64,000 bases of DNA from Hoplostethus atlanticus (Eukaryota > Chordata > Actinopteri > Trachichthyiformes > Trachichthyidae). Below the pieces are notes generated by a model that saw nothing but the letters and a program-made list of their open reading frames with translations, had not been told where the DNA came from and ran no database searches. Below are positions 51,824 to 62,194 of the stretch, piece after piece; the first letter of the stretch is position 1, and each line of letters starts with the position of its first letter. Made by a program: the position numbers and the translations under genes. Location: NCBI GenBank assembly GCA_034670405.1, contig JAXDDX010000281.1, forward strand, positions 124,001 through 188,000. Direction: 5' to 3'.

Positions 51824-51999
51824 TCAAGCTTTCTTGCTTGCTACCATGGATGTGTCCTTTAAGCGCTGCATAAGTGAGGAGGATATAAGGAACCAACCTG
51901 ATCCACGGTCAGCGCGGGAGCACCTTCACCATCTGAGAAAGACAATCTTGCATTACTGCTTTGCCATGTCAATATTGATATACACCTCTTGCACATTAG

Positions 52000-52083
52000 T
52001 CTCCTCAGACTCTGGCTTGTCAGGGCCAGAGATGCACTTTGTCACCACACAGAGTCAGAGCCCAGTGCAAGTCATCCAGGGAG
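52000..52083 (-). ncRNA. Box C/D-like snoRNA copy B (SNORD88-like)
   Basis: Minus strand: terminal stem CUCC/GGAG, box C-like GGAUGA (52077-52072), guide-like CUUGCACUGGGCU directly before box D' CUGA (52058-52055), box C' GGUGAC (52046-52041), hairpin CUCUGGC-CCUGACAA-GCCAGAG, and box D CUGA (52008-52005). It lies 67 nt upstream of the acceptor at 51933. Relative to copy A, one stem pair is swapped (G-C for C-G), which indicates selection on structure. Confidence 0.65.
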
Positions 52084-53046
52084 CGGTGAATACTGTCAGT
52101 AGCACCATTTTCTACCTGCAGCAGTTAGTGATTAAGCCAGATGTAGTGGAGGTTAACAGTTTACGGACCTTTTCAAACTAGTAAACATTTTGTTATCTAA
52201 AGTCACAGGATAGTATCAAATTTGAAGTTAAATCAAAGTTGAATATGAAAATACAATTCTTAGTTGTAGTTGCTTGCCTCGTAGTCCCTGATGGCAGCTC
52301 ATACTTTAGCCAGCTGTTTTTACTAGTACATCACTGGCGGTAGGTAGTATTGACTTAAAAAAAAAACTCCAGTGTTTCCATTTAACAGTTTAATGAGTTA
52401 GCTAGTAGGCTAGCAGGAAGGCTCGCCACATGTAGCTAGGCCCCTGCGCGTTAAGCATGCAGCTAACTGCCCAGCTAGCTTAGTTGCTAATTCACATGTT
52501 TGGCCTGAATGGAAACAACGTGAACACTGAATTTACTGGTAACATCTGGCTTGTCTAGTGTCACAAAAAGTCCCAACTTGGGTTATGCCAAGCACAGGTA
52601 CTTTTATGGAAAGTGTGAAACCAAACTCCAGTCAAACACCGGTCAGTTTACATGTGCCTTGCTGAGCAGAAGGAAAAAAAAAGAAAATACACCGCAAAAT
52701 AAATTAAACGTTTTCTGAATCATAAGATAACTTGCATGCAAGTTCAGCATACAAGTGATCCACCAACTAGCCCTTATGTCAATAAACCCCAACTTTGAAT
52801 GATAGTTAGGATTGCCGATAAGCAAGGCAACATTAACACGCTGGATTATTGAATGGAGCTTGGCGTGACAACTAAACATAACGTTATCCTCCACAACATC
52901 CATGTTATCAGCACATTTTAAACATAATACCACAGAAACCTCTCAAGAGTCAGTATGCAATTTAACGAACAAGACGTACAAAATATCTTACCAAATCTAC
53001 TTGCGCATCAGGCGTGAACAAGACAGCTACGCTGCTAAAATGGCTT

Positions 53047-53054
53047 CTTTTATA
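53047..53054 (-). promoter_or_regulatory. TATA box of the ncRNA host gene
   Basis: TATAAAAG on the minus strand, about 25-30 bases upstream of a GTAGCTGTCTTG start region. Confidence 0.55.
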
Positions 53055-53059
53055 TCATT

Positions 53060-54033
53060 TTCATTTAGGTCCCCTCTCCAACTATGTGGTGTCCTAAATT
53101 ATGCCTGTTCAAAAAGACTCCCTTGTGTTTCTCAAATTTGTTCATTTAGTCTTCATAAATAAACTGTGGGCACAAAGTTTTCAAAGGTAATATTTATAGA
53201 CAGACATTTATATAACAGGTAGAACTGTATTTAAGTAGACTTTTTTTAATCAACACTCCTTTTTGGTGTACCTTTTGTAGTCTGTACTGTAAATATCAAC
53301 TTCATTCACTAGTAATCACTGTACTAGTTTTACTGTACTTTATGCTCAGTATCATATAATGGTCAGTTGTAGAGTTGCATATAATTGTTGTCTGAGAGCA
53401 ACTAAGCACCTCTGTGCATACTTCGTAAACTGCTCTTTTCTTTGAGTAATATTTAGAAAACTGACATCAGTAAGTTTTAACTGAAGTAAACATGCTTCTA
53501 CTTGAGTAAAACAGAGAGTAGAGAGTGGAACTCTTTCCACCCCCCCCAGAATGTCTTTGGTACTCCACAGTGAATTTATAGTTAATATTAATGGCGACCA
53601 TACTTTAATTTTTTTTTGTGTCTTGGGGTGTAAATATAATATCGCTAGGGACTTATACTGTGTCTGTGGTACTAAATAGTGAGTTTATAGTGATCTTAAC
53701 ATACTGTATGGTATTTTGTTTTATCTCTTATAGTATCAAAATAATATTCCTCTAGCAACTTACAGTTTTGCCATGATATCTGTATACTATCTTTGCAGAA
53801 TTTATTATAGGATTACTATAATGCTTTCTTATGAGGGCAGTTCGGCGCAGCAGCAGGGCTGGGTGTGACCATTGCAAAGCAGCAACTGTCTAGTTATTTA
53901 CATGACATGTCCTGGCAAGGCAGAGCTCGCAAGTATAGCATAGCATTAGGTGTTATGTCACCGGCACCGGCAGATATGTTAGTGTCTACAATTCGTCTTG
54001 AGAGGCCCCTGACTTCAAAGAATATCTGTCATC

Positions 54034-54074
<41 letters not shown>

Positions 54075-54393
54075 CTGGCTGATACCGGATGTATCAGCCA
54101 GTTGTGGCAGACCTTAAAAAAATCACCTGGGGGATGTTGTAGGGAGGAAAGGGGGAATAAAGACAAGCAAGGGGGAATGGAGTTTCCCTTATCTGGTCTG
54201 GTCTGAAAACAGTGCTCCATGCAGTGTTGTGCTTCTGTGTAAAGAAATAACACATTCTTAATAGGTCTATCAACACACACACACACACACCCACAGGCAA
54301 AAAAACATGTGTGACTCAGACATGCACACACACTCTAAAAGCCACAACACGGCACACATTCATTAACACTACACTGAGGGAGGTAGAGCCAGG

Positions 54394-54431
<38 letters not shown>

Positions 54432-54590
54432 AGAGAGAAATAGAGAGGGAGAGAGAGAGAGGTTTCTGACCAGTGAAGTACAAAGAACGAGAGAATACGT
54501 TTCCTGCAGCTGTTTTGGAGAGCAAGAGACCGGGAGGGAGGGTGTGAGGGAGGAGAAGGAGGGAGGAACAAAAAAAAAAAAAAAAAGCCA
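53060..54590. other. Intergenic between divergent promoters
   Basis: Mostly A/T-rich. CA run at about 54036-54073 and 54273-54290; GA-rich run at 54395-54460; poly-A at about 54570-54586. No gene seen. Confidence 0.6.
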
Positions 54591-54860
54591 ACTCATCTGA
54601 CACAAACAGTGGGCCAAAGAAAGGGAAAGAGCCGGAGCAGCTCCATACAGAACGAGTGGAAAATAAAAGTGGGAGAGGATTCGTTTGAGGAGTGTGAAGA
54701 AGACAAGCCCGGGAGACAGGAAAAAACTAGGCGAGAGTCAGCTCAAGGAGCCGGGGGGGGAAAAAGACTTCTAACCTGCCAAACAACAGTGGGTGGCTGG
54801 AGAGGGAAAAGGGGGTTGAAGCAGCGAGAGCCCCAAGACTGAGGGGCGAGAGAGAGAGAG
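54590..54860 (+). other. Probable 5' UTR exon of the pacsin gene
   Basis: Purine-rich sequence ending GAGAGAGAG|GTAAGG at 54860, a strong donor. The next acceptor in the same direction is CTCCCTCAG at 56731, right before the start codon. The exon's 5' boundary is not visible; the start given is approximate. Confidence 0.4.
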
Positions 54861-56731
54861 GTAAGGAACTGGAAATCAATGTCATTCTTAACCTACCCTG
54901 GCTGAGGTAGCAGTAAGACAAGAGTGATACAGCCCCTATTTCTGCCCTATGCGTTCATTTGTTACTATATATTTCCTCTATGCATGTGTGTGTGTGTGTG
55001 TGTGTGTGTGCGCTGAGTTATGTGTGACAGATGAAACGGGGACAGGGGGAGGGGTGAGCGTGGGTGCCAGAGCGGGCGCAGGCTACAGGGGTGAAAGAGT
55101 TGGTTGAGGAGTTCCAGACGCTCAAATGGACTAGTTTCTGAAGACTTCATACTTTTTTACTTTACTTTAGTTACTTTCTGCTTTCGAGTTACTACGAAGC
55201 CTGGGCCAATCCAAATCACTCAGCTGGGGGAAACACTCTTTTTTTAAACCTGTGAGGAGATTATAAATCATATTGAAAACACCTATTGCAACCAGATCCA
55301 TGCCGGTGGATGGTAAGTTACACTGTATACTTCCTGTTGTGCTTATAGGATGATGAGTGGCTGACAATTGATAGATATTTTACTGGTGGCTTGCAACACT
55401 GGTAAGTCACTGAAAGGGGAAAAAGTGGGGACAGACCAGTTATACAGTATACCTTCTGTTGCACTGATAGGATAACGATTAAACTCGCAGGAATGCCTCA
55501 CATTATTTGATTTTAGAGAGGAATCGCAACCTCCCCCCGCCCGCCTCCCCATCCCCAAGTTACCGGCACATTCATACCCTGGGGAAACCCAGCCAGCGAG
55601 GGGACAGGAAGTCGGTGTCAAGGGCTAAAAGGGAAGTGATTCATTATTTTGCTGACCTCCTGCCGATCTGGGCTGTGCAATCGACTCGAGAGACAGGCTG
55701 AGGAAGATTCAGGCAGGCGGGGTGGGGTGGAGGGGGTGGGGGGAGTTCACGGAGCATGTGATGCCCCGTGAACAGCGAGACGCGGAGGAAAATCACTGAA
55801 TCTAATTGTGCGCCTGACAGAGCCACGGGGAGAGATGGCTGCAGGAAGGGAAGACAGGCAGAAATAAAGACCCTGCCCCTCACGTCTGCACCCCCACCAC
55901 CTCCACCCGACAATCTGCACAGTCTGGTTTATTACATTCTCCGAAACACGCTTCAAGCGAGGGCATCGTGCATGTACAGTGAAAGGGCTACCCGGCCATG
56001 GCACGTGACGGCGTGTCTGCTGTTGGTTTAAGAGAATTTGTGCGTGCATGTGTGCCTGCGTGGTATTTTTTTTTCTCTACAAGTATGCGAGGGGAAGACA
56101 AGCCCACCAGCAAGGGGAAAAAAAGAGTGAGAGCGATAGGATGCGGTGACCTTTACCCCCTGTTTATTTTGGGATAAGCTCAAGTTTCAGAGCTGGGAAT
56201 GCTGGGAGAGGGCATCGCACTCCGCCTCGCTTCTACTGTACGCCGTTACTGCAACGTAGCCGGCTTCCAAAACAAATCCAATCCAGCTCTGCGACGGAGC
56301 CTCGGCATCTTTGGAGTTGAAGACTTCCTTTGAGACGGTCGGGATCGTACAGTTCCTTTAACAACTTGCTGCGTCTACCTACATTATTCCTAACAGCGTG
56401 GCACAAATCAATCAGATGAGGGGGTTCTCTAAAATCACGGGCCCCCAAAAAGACACATGTTTCCGGAGGGACCCCATAGCTGCTGTCTACACTGTACGTG
56501 GGGAGACACTAGTGGTGATACATTCTCTAATTGAAATGTAACTAGTCCTCGTTTTGGCTGGGGACCCCCTAGAACCTCCCGAGGGCCCCCAGACCCCCAT
56601 CACTGAGGTATATAACGCTACAGGCGCTAAAGCCTCTGTTAGCTTAACACCATGTGAAAGCCCGTTGAAATATTAGCAGAGGTCCAAGTGCACTGAGCCC
56701 AAATCTAATCGTGAGTCCTTTTCTCCCTCAG
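54861..56731 (+). other. Presumed pacsin 5' intron
   Basis: GT run at about 54983-55010. Two similar ATACAGTATAC...TTCCTGTTG/TTCTGTTG blocks occur at 55320 and 55445. No gene seen. Confidence 0.4.
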
Positions 56732-56739
56732 AGACAAGG

Positions 56740-56799
56740 ATGTCGACAGTCCCGTCAGAGAATGGCCCTGAAGACGCCAACAATCACAGCTTCTGGATG
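56740..56799 (+). CDS. pacsin: pacsin exon 1 (coding): N-terminus
   Basis: Twenty codons, MSTVPSENGPEDANNHSFWM. The exon begins at 56732 after TTCTCCCTCAG with eight UTR bases. HSFW is the conserved entry to the F-BAR domain. Donor GTAAGA; phase 0. Confidence 0.92.
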
Positions 56800-58696
56800 G
56801 TAAGAGTGTGTGTGTGTGTGTGTGTGTGTGTCAGTCTGTCAGTCTTTCTTTGTCTACCAGCGGGACAAAAAGAGTGATTTCTTTTCCCCATGGCCTCAGT
56901 GACCTTGCAGGCAAAACAGACTAAACAGTATTGGTGTTTGGGCTATATGTCACTGTAAGCAAGGCCACACGTCAGTTTTAAATGTGAACTGCACCATTAT
57001 ACATCCGAACACCCTGGCTTGGGAGCAGCTGAGGCGCCCAAGAAGACAGTTTAGTTGTAGTCTTCAGTTCATTCGTTATTTTCATCATCATAACTTTGCT
57101 GTAACAGCCTAATGACGTCACAGAAAGTTGTACTTTTACTAAGAGGGCAATGTTTCTGCCTTGGTGGAGAGAAACCGTTGGCTCCGATGTAGGTCTGCGC
57201 TTGATTGTCCTCGAACAAAGACGGCGGTCAAGACGAAACCCCAAAGAATTAGGGCTGTGGTCAAGATAAACTTGGTCACGTGTGATTGGAGACCAAGAAC
57301 AAAAGGGTTTCGAGACCAAGTCAAGACCACGATCAGACCACGGCATTTAATCCATGAACTGAAATCCGTCGACGATGAAGACGGGCACCTCAAACGTCCG
57401 TGTAACACATTTCACCAACATAAAAACTAAGTTCCAACATCGTCCTTTTCGTCTACGTCGTCTCACGGAGCTCAATTCATAGAGCGCGTGTCTTCAGAAG
57501 ATAACACCGGAGGACAAATCGATAACCCTTCAACAAAACTGAAAAATTGCGTGAGATAGTTTACAGTTGTAGGATGTGTCTGAAATGAGGAGAGTCAGCT
57601 TCACAATCCTATAGGAGAGAGAACAAAGTCAAATGTTCTCTCTGACAAACCTACCGATGTCTTGACCAAACGAAACCTGTTGCAGCCGTAAACACTCCCT
57701 CCGGTCGGTACACTTCCACACTGTCCACTTTGAGTGAGCCACCACTTTAATACCGGCTTTGTCTCCGACTGGGGCTGCCCTAGTTTCATCTCTCCGGCCC
57801 CTCCAGGCTCCTGTTGTGCCAGTTCCTGTCTGTGACATCCCGCCGCCCCCGCTGCTCACGGCCTGTCTGTCATTATGCCGCAAACTCGGGGGCCCTTCTG
57901 TTTTGTATTTGCAAAGTCATCGCCACCTTCTGTAGAGTAGACCTACTGGGCTACGCTTTTGACCGGAAACCCATCCAAGGTCTCATGTTGTCAACGTCAT
58001 TCATTGGCCGCCAAGTATAGAATCGATTTCAAAATTCATCTGATCACCTGCAAGTCACCGATCAGGCGCCGATTTACATTACTGAGTCGTGGTGTCCCCA
58101 GTCAGGTCCTCTGATCAGGTCCTGTTTGGCTGTTCCAAAAGGTGACGGTGCCTTTGATCCTCTAGTCATGTTGGGAATGACTTCAGACTGATTCAGGATT
58201 CCTCTTAATCCGATGTGTGTTCATATTATGGATGTATTTATATGTTTTATGTTTGTTTAAGAACGTGAAGCACTTTATGATTGTATACCTAGAAAGGTGC
58301 TATATAAATACAGTGTACTTACTACTACTACTCCTACTACTACTACTAGTACTATTTCTGCTACTACCACTGGTTACATGTGGTTCCCAGGACACAATGT
58401 CTGTGCATTGCAGAACAAGCTTTACTTATATTCTGGATATGGTTCATTATGTACATGAAATCAGATTTCTTTCGTCCGGGGACCGTATCAATGTGCATCG
58501 ATGCTGTGATTGGCCGTTTGTCCAGATTCTCTTGTGAGCGGATTTGCATCTGCCTCCGAGATTGGCCAACTGGGTTTCTGCAGCGTTGCTGTTGGCCCCG
58601 AGCTGGATTCCTCAGCTGTTTCTGTTTAAGTCTCAGACGAGTGAGGAGAGTCAGTGCAAACCACAACAGAGACAGAAAGGAAGAAAGGAAGAGAGA

Positions 58697-58737
<41 letters not shown>

Positions 58738-59072
58738 CAGGGCCACTGGTGTGTAGTACCCTAATCTGGCCTGATAAAAAAGTACTCTGGAAAAAATACC
58801 TCCAATGTTTCCTTTAAAGAGCATTGCTTGCTGGGAGTGGCAGTATAAAAGTGAATATTTTTTATGGCCTAGTTGCACATTTTCCATAACATCTAAATAC
58901 TTCAAAGTACCTGATGAAGTATAAAGTGATAAAAGTCGTGACATGAAGAATCTGAATATTTCCTTTGAAATGTTAAAGAAAAAGGAGTAAAAACGTGAAC
59001 TACGCACGTCAAATACCTCAAAGATGCACTCAGAGTAAAGTAAAAATACTACTTGGTTGCATCAACTCCTGA

Positions 59073-59113
<41 letters not shown>

Positions 59114-62097
59114 TTACAGCTTGCAAATGTGTCAGTCTTTCTGTGTGTGTCTACGCACAGAGGCAGAGCGAGAGAGAGTGAAAAGGAGAGTAGGAGTGTG
59201 TGGTGAGTGGGAGCTCATGGGGACTGCCAGGAAAATTGCAGAGAGATTTCCAAATTCCACATCCACAAACAAAACAGTTGCTTCAGATATGTTATTACAC
59301 TCGGGGCTTTGCCTCTCCTGCCCTCTCGTCCTCCCTCGCCCGTCTGCCTTTTTATGGCCAGGCCTCGGCTTCGCGTCCACCGACCACACCCCGCAACCCT
59401 GTTACTGTTCGACATGCGGAAACTTAATGCCATTAAAGTGGCACTTCTGACACGTGGGGGTTGACCTTAGACGACAACAGCAGTGTTAAAGGTGCAGAGG
59501 AAGAGGCACGCCGGACCTTATTGTGACTGCTTGGTAGCTCAAGTGGAGCTTGTGATGACAGAGTACAGGCCAAGAGCAAACCCCTCTTCTTCATTAGGGT
59601 TAGAACAACACATCGGTTAGGTTAAGGTTAGGATTGGGGTTAAAAATCTAATATTGACCAATCAGTGATGCCTGCGTCCAATATGATGCATATGATGCAC
59701 TTTTCTTTATTACATGTTTATTGTAGAATTGATTAAAACTACACTGGTTGTCTATGGGACGTCCTTCACCTGACCTGATTCTAACCTGAGGAGTAGTAGT
59801 AATAGTAGTAGTAGTAGTAGTTGTGGTAGTAGTAGTCGTAGTAGTAGTAGTAGTCATTTTTGTTGTATTATTTGTATTGATGTGTCAGTGGAGAGTTTTA
59901 GTGTCCTGGTCTAAATGTGGTTCCACTCTCCCAGGAGCACAATTCTGTGGGAAACACTGAATAGATGCAATGTTTTGGCATGAAAATGATCTGCAGCGTC
60001 AATCCAAAAACAAACCAAAAAAAAACCCATACTGGTCCAATCCCGACTCCCCTAGCCTGTACAGTAGACCTTCCTCTGTCTGTGTCCCAGCAGCCTGGGA
60101 ACTACCAGCCCACAGTGAAGCGGACAGAAGATGCCTTCCAGGCCTGCAATGACATCGTGGCGTGTTTCCAAGAGAGGGCGCGGGTGGAGAGGCAGTACGC
60201 CCAGCAGCTCAGCGAGTGGAGCAACAAGTGGAAGCCTCTGGTGGACTCCAGTGAGCAATAACCCCTCCCATTACACCCCCCTGTCAATCGGATAGATGTG
60301 ATGTGATGTAGTGATGTGAGCCTGTGGGTAAATTGGGATGTTGCAGTAGAAAAATAGTACCAGGATACAGCCTAGATTATATCAGTAAGAATATAGCAAC
60401 TGTCAATTTCAAACTATAACATGTTCTATGAGTGTGAGAATATGAACCCTATGCTTCACTTCTTCCCAGGTCCGCTGTACGGATCCCTGCTGAAGGCATG
60501 GCAGTGTTTCCTGTCCTCCGCCGACCGGCTGGCCTCCTTGCACTCCTCCATCTGTCGCTCGCTGGTGTCGGAGGACGGCGACCGGGTCAGGACCTGGCAG
60601 AAGGACACCTTCCACAAGAAGTTATTCGGCGGGTTCAAGGAGTCCCAGGACTTTGAGACAGGCTTCGCACGTGCTCAGAAGCCCTGGGCCAAGCGTCTTA
60701 AAAAGGTTTGAGCGTTTCAACTCTCACCAGACCTTTCAAAAGCTGCTTTTTGACTTACTTGACAGTCTAAGGATTATAATGTTGAAGATATATCTTTATA
60801 AATAAACTAAATAGTAAAACTATACAATTACTATACAACTATTACAATACAACTATTACAATTTTGCTATATTCTTAGCAAAAGGAGGTGATGTAAACAT
60901 TCAACTTTTATTCATCCAAGGGAAAGTCGACTGAGCCCACTTCTCAAGGAAACGAACATTTGTGTTCTCTTTTAATACGACGGTGTGTTGCTACTGTGGT
61001 TTTGGAACAAGTAAGAGGTTCTCTTGTGCTCAGGTCCCAGATAGTCGTTTTAACGTCTGATGCTGACAGTTACGTCTCTGTGCGTCTCCAGCTGGATAAA
61101 GTCAGGCGGGCGTACCATAAGGTGAGCCGCAAGGAGCAGTCGGCCAGGGAGCGCGAGGCCCACGCTCAGGGCAACCCGGACGTCGCCATTGAGAAGCAGA
61201 GGAAGATGCAGGAGGAGAAAGAGCTCGCGCAGCAGGAGGCAGAGAAAGTAAGAACATTGCACGTTGTTGTATCTTGTTGGTCTGGAAAAAAAGAAAAACG
61301 AAAATAAATGATGTGTGTGACCGTGTGTATCAAGGTTATTATAGTGTGACAGGTTTATTTATCTTTTAATTTCAGTTCCACTTTCTAATTCGGTTTACAT
61401 TCGGTTCCTTTTTGTTAGTTTCAGTTACGTTTCAGCTTTTCAGAGCGTTCCATTTGTTTAGTTTTAGTTTTTCCACATGAATCCAGTTTTTGTTTTGGTT
61501 GTAGTCCCTTCATTTAGAGCCAAATTAGGGGGAAACTGGCAGTTTGTGTGGAACGCTTTCTCAATGTTTAGGATATACATAATTGGTGTTTGGTTTTTTC
61601 TACATGACACAGGAACATTTGAATGAGTTGGGAGAGTAAATTAATGCTCTCTCCAAAACGGGGTACTGGAGCAAAACAGAAATGAGCATTTCTATTTTAT
61701 TTTGGTTATATGAAGCTTTAGTTTAGTTTTTGCAATTTATTTCATTTTTATTTTTACTTGTTTACAAAAATGATTTTTCACATTTTGTTATACACGTTTA
61801 AAACAAATGTATATGTACTTGTACAGACATTTGTTGTATATATATATATATGTTTATATGTATGTGTATGTATGTGTATATGTGAAGGTATGTATACATG
61901 CTATATTCACTGCTCCCTCAGGTTCGCGTCCGCTACGAGAAGGTTCTGGAGGAGGTGAGCCGCTACGCTCCTCGCTACATGGAGGAGATGGAGTCCATCT
62001 TTGACCAATCCCAGGAGGAGGAGAGGAAGAGGATCAGCTTCCTCAAACAGGCCTTCCTCTCCATCCACAGACACCTGGACGTCACCAACAATGAGAG
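56740..62097 (+). CDS. pacsin: PACSIN/syndapin F-BAR protein (5' part of gene)
   Basis: Span of five coding exons giving about 262 residues of a PACSIN. PACSINs bend membranes with an F-BAR dimer and recruit dynamin and N-WASP via a C-terminal SH3, acting in endocytosis and caveolae. Seen: start ATG at 56740 (A at -3), NHSFW then GNYQPTVKRTEDAFQACNDI, RARVERQYAQQLSEWSNKW, WQKDTFHKKLFGGFKESQDF (wedge-loop LFGGFKES), ARAQKPWAKRLKK, RYEKVLEEVSRYAPRYMEEM, FLKQAFLSIHRHLDV. The gene ends at a phase-2 donor; the rest of the F-BAR, NPF linker and SH3 are outside. RY-PRYMEEME and the acidic N-terminus are closest, in my memory, to PACSIN3, but overall divergence leaves a fourth paralogue possible. Confidence 0.92.
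56800..60090 (+). other. pacsin: pacsin intron with repeats
   Basis: GT run at 56805-56830. Dispersed-type repeat with ...GGTCAAGA...GAGACCAAG... words at about 57180-57345. A LINE-like tail TGCTATATAAATACA at about 58295. (TAC)n at about 58320-58355, GA at 58690-58732, CA at 59077-59111, (TAG)n at 59792-59855. The dispersed family copy is at 59655-59960. No gene seen. Confidence 0.6.
59655..59960 (-). repeat. Dispersed repeat family copy with (TAG)n insertion
   Basis: CCAATCAGTGATGCC, ATGATGCATATGATGCACTT, CTGGTTGTCTATGGGACGTC and TCTGTGGGAAACACTGAATA match the 2.6-2.8 kb copy in the same order. A trinucleotide array lies inside. Confidence 0.65.
60091..60250 (+). CDS. pacsin: pacsin exon 2: F-BAR helix 1
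   Basis: QPGNYQPTVKRTEDAFQACN, DIVACFQERARVERQYAQQL, SEWSNKWKPLVDS, phase 1 out at GTGAGC. The acceptor is a tandem CAGCAG: using the first keeps the initial glutamine, using the second (exon from 60094) drops it and gives the usual family spacing FW-x-x-GNY. Confidence 0.94.
60470..60705 (+). CDS. pacsin: pacsin exon 3: F-BAR helix 2 and wedge loop
   Basis: Completes S, then PLYGSLLKAWQCFLSSADRL, ASLHSSICRSLVSEDGDRVR, TWQKDTFHKKLFGGFKESQD, FETGFARAQKPWAKRLKK. LFGGFKES corresponds to the membrane-inserting wedge loop. Acceptor CTTCTTCCCAG, donor GTTTGA (weak at +3). Confidence 0.94.
60706..61091 (+). other. pacsin: pacsin intron, no gene seen
   Basis: A/T-rich with a short TACAACTATTACAATA repeat. 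Confidence 0.7.
61092..61247 (+). CDS. pacsin: pacsin exon 4: F-BAR coiled coil
   Basis: 52 codons in phase 0: LDKVRRAYHKVSRKEQSARE, REAHAQGNPDVAIEKQRKMQ, EEKELAQQEAEK. Charged helical segment equivalent to EAAKKAYHLACKEEKLA of PACSIN1. Donor GTAAGA. Confidence 0.93.
61310..61770. repeat. TTTAGTTTTAGTTTT-type fish repeat
   Basis: Starts CAAGGTTATTATAGTGTGAC and is full of CAGTTTTAGTTT and TTCGGTTTACATTCGG words. This composition is common to a widespread fish non-autonomous element that I cannot name with certainty. Confidence 0.5.
61922..62097 (+). CDS. pacsin: pacsin exon 5: F-BAR helix 4
   Basis: VRVRYEKVLEEVSRYAPRYM, EEMESIFDQSQEEERKRISF, LKQAFLSIHRHLDVTNNER/S, phase 2 out at AG|GTGCAG. 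It corresponds to the KYEKVLEDV...HLNLAENS segment of PACSIN1. Confidence 0.94.
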
Positions 62098-62194
62098 GTG
62101 CAGGTCTATGCGCGCGTGTGTGTGTGTCTGTGTGTGTGTGTGTGTCTGTGTGTGTGTGTGAACAATAAAAAAAGAGAGAGAGATTGTTAGTTGT
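62098..62194. repeat. pacsin: (GT)n at splice donor
   Basis: The microsatellite starts about 20 bases downstream of the donor. Confidence 0.9.

Larger units (their letters stand above)
51490..53022 (-). ncRNA. Candidate snoRNA host gene (spliced, non-coding)
   Basis: Minus-strand transcription unit assembled from signals. A TATAAAAG box lies at 53047-53054. The first exon is about 53022-52992 with donor G|GTAAGA. An internal donor CAG|GTAGAA lies at 52116/52115. A short exon spans 51932-51898, after acceptor TTGTCTTTCTCAG. The last exon is 51668 to about 51490, after TCTGTCTTTACAG, with AATAAA at 51514-51509. No coding potential is evident. Two introns each hold a box C/D-like RNA 67-70 nt upstream of the acceptor, the spacing typical of vertebrate intronic C/D snoRNAs. 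It converges with shank1 and is divergent from the pacsin gene. The human counterpart by synteny and snoRNA type may be C19orf48. Confidence 0.6.

Noticed and set aside
51756-52181. 141-codon plus-strand open frame
   Set aside because: It runs across both minus-strand snoRNA-like elements and host exons, matches no family I know, and its composition is not protein-like.
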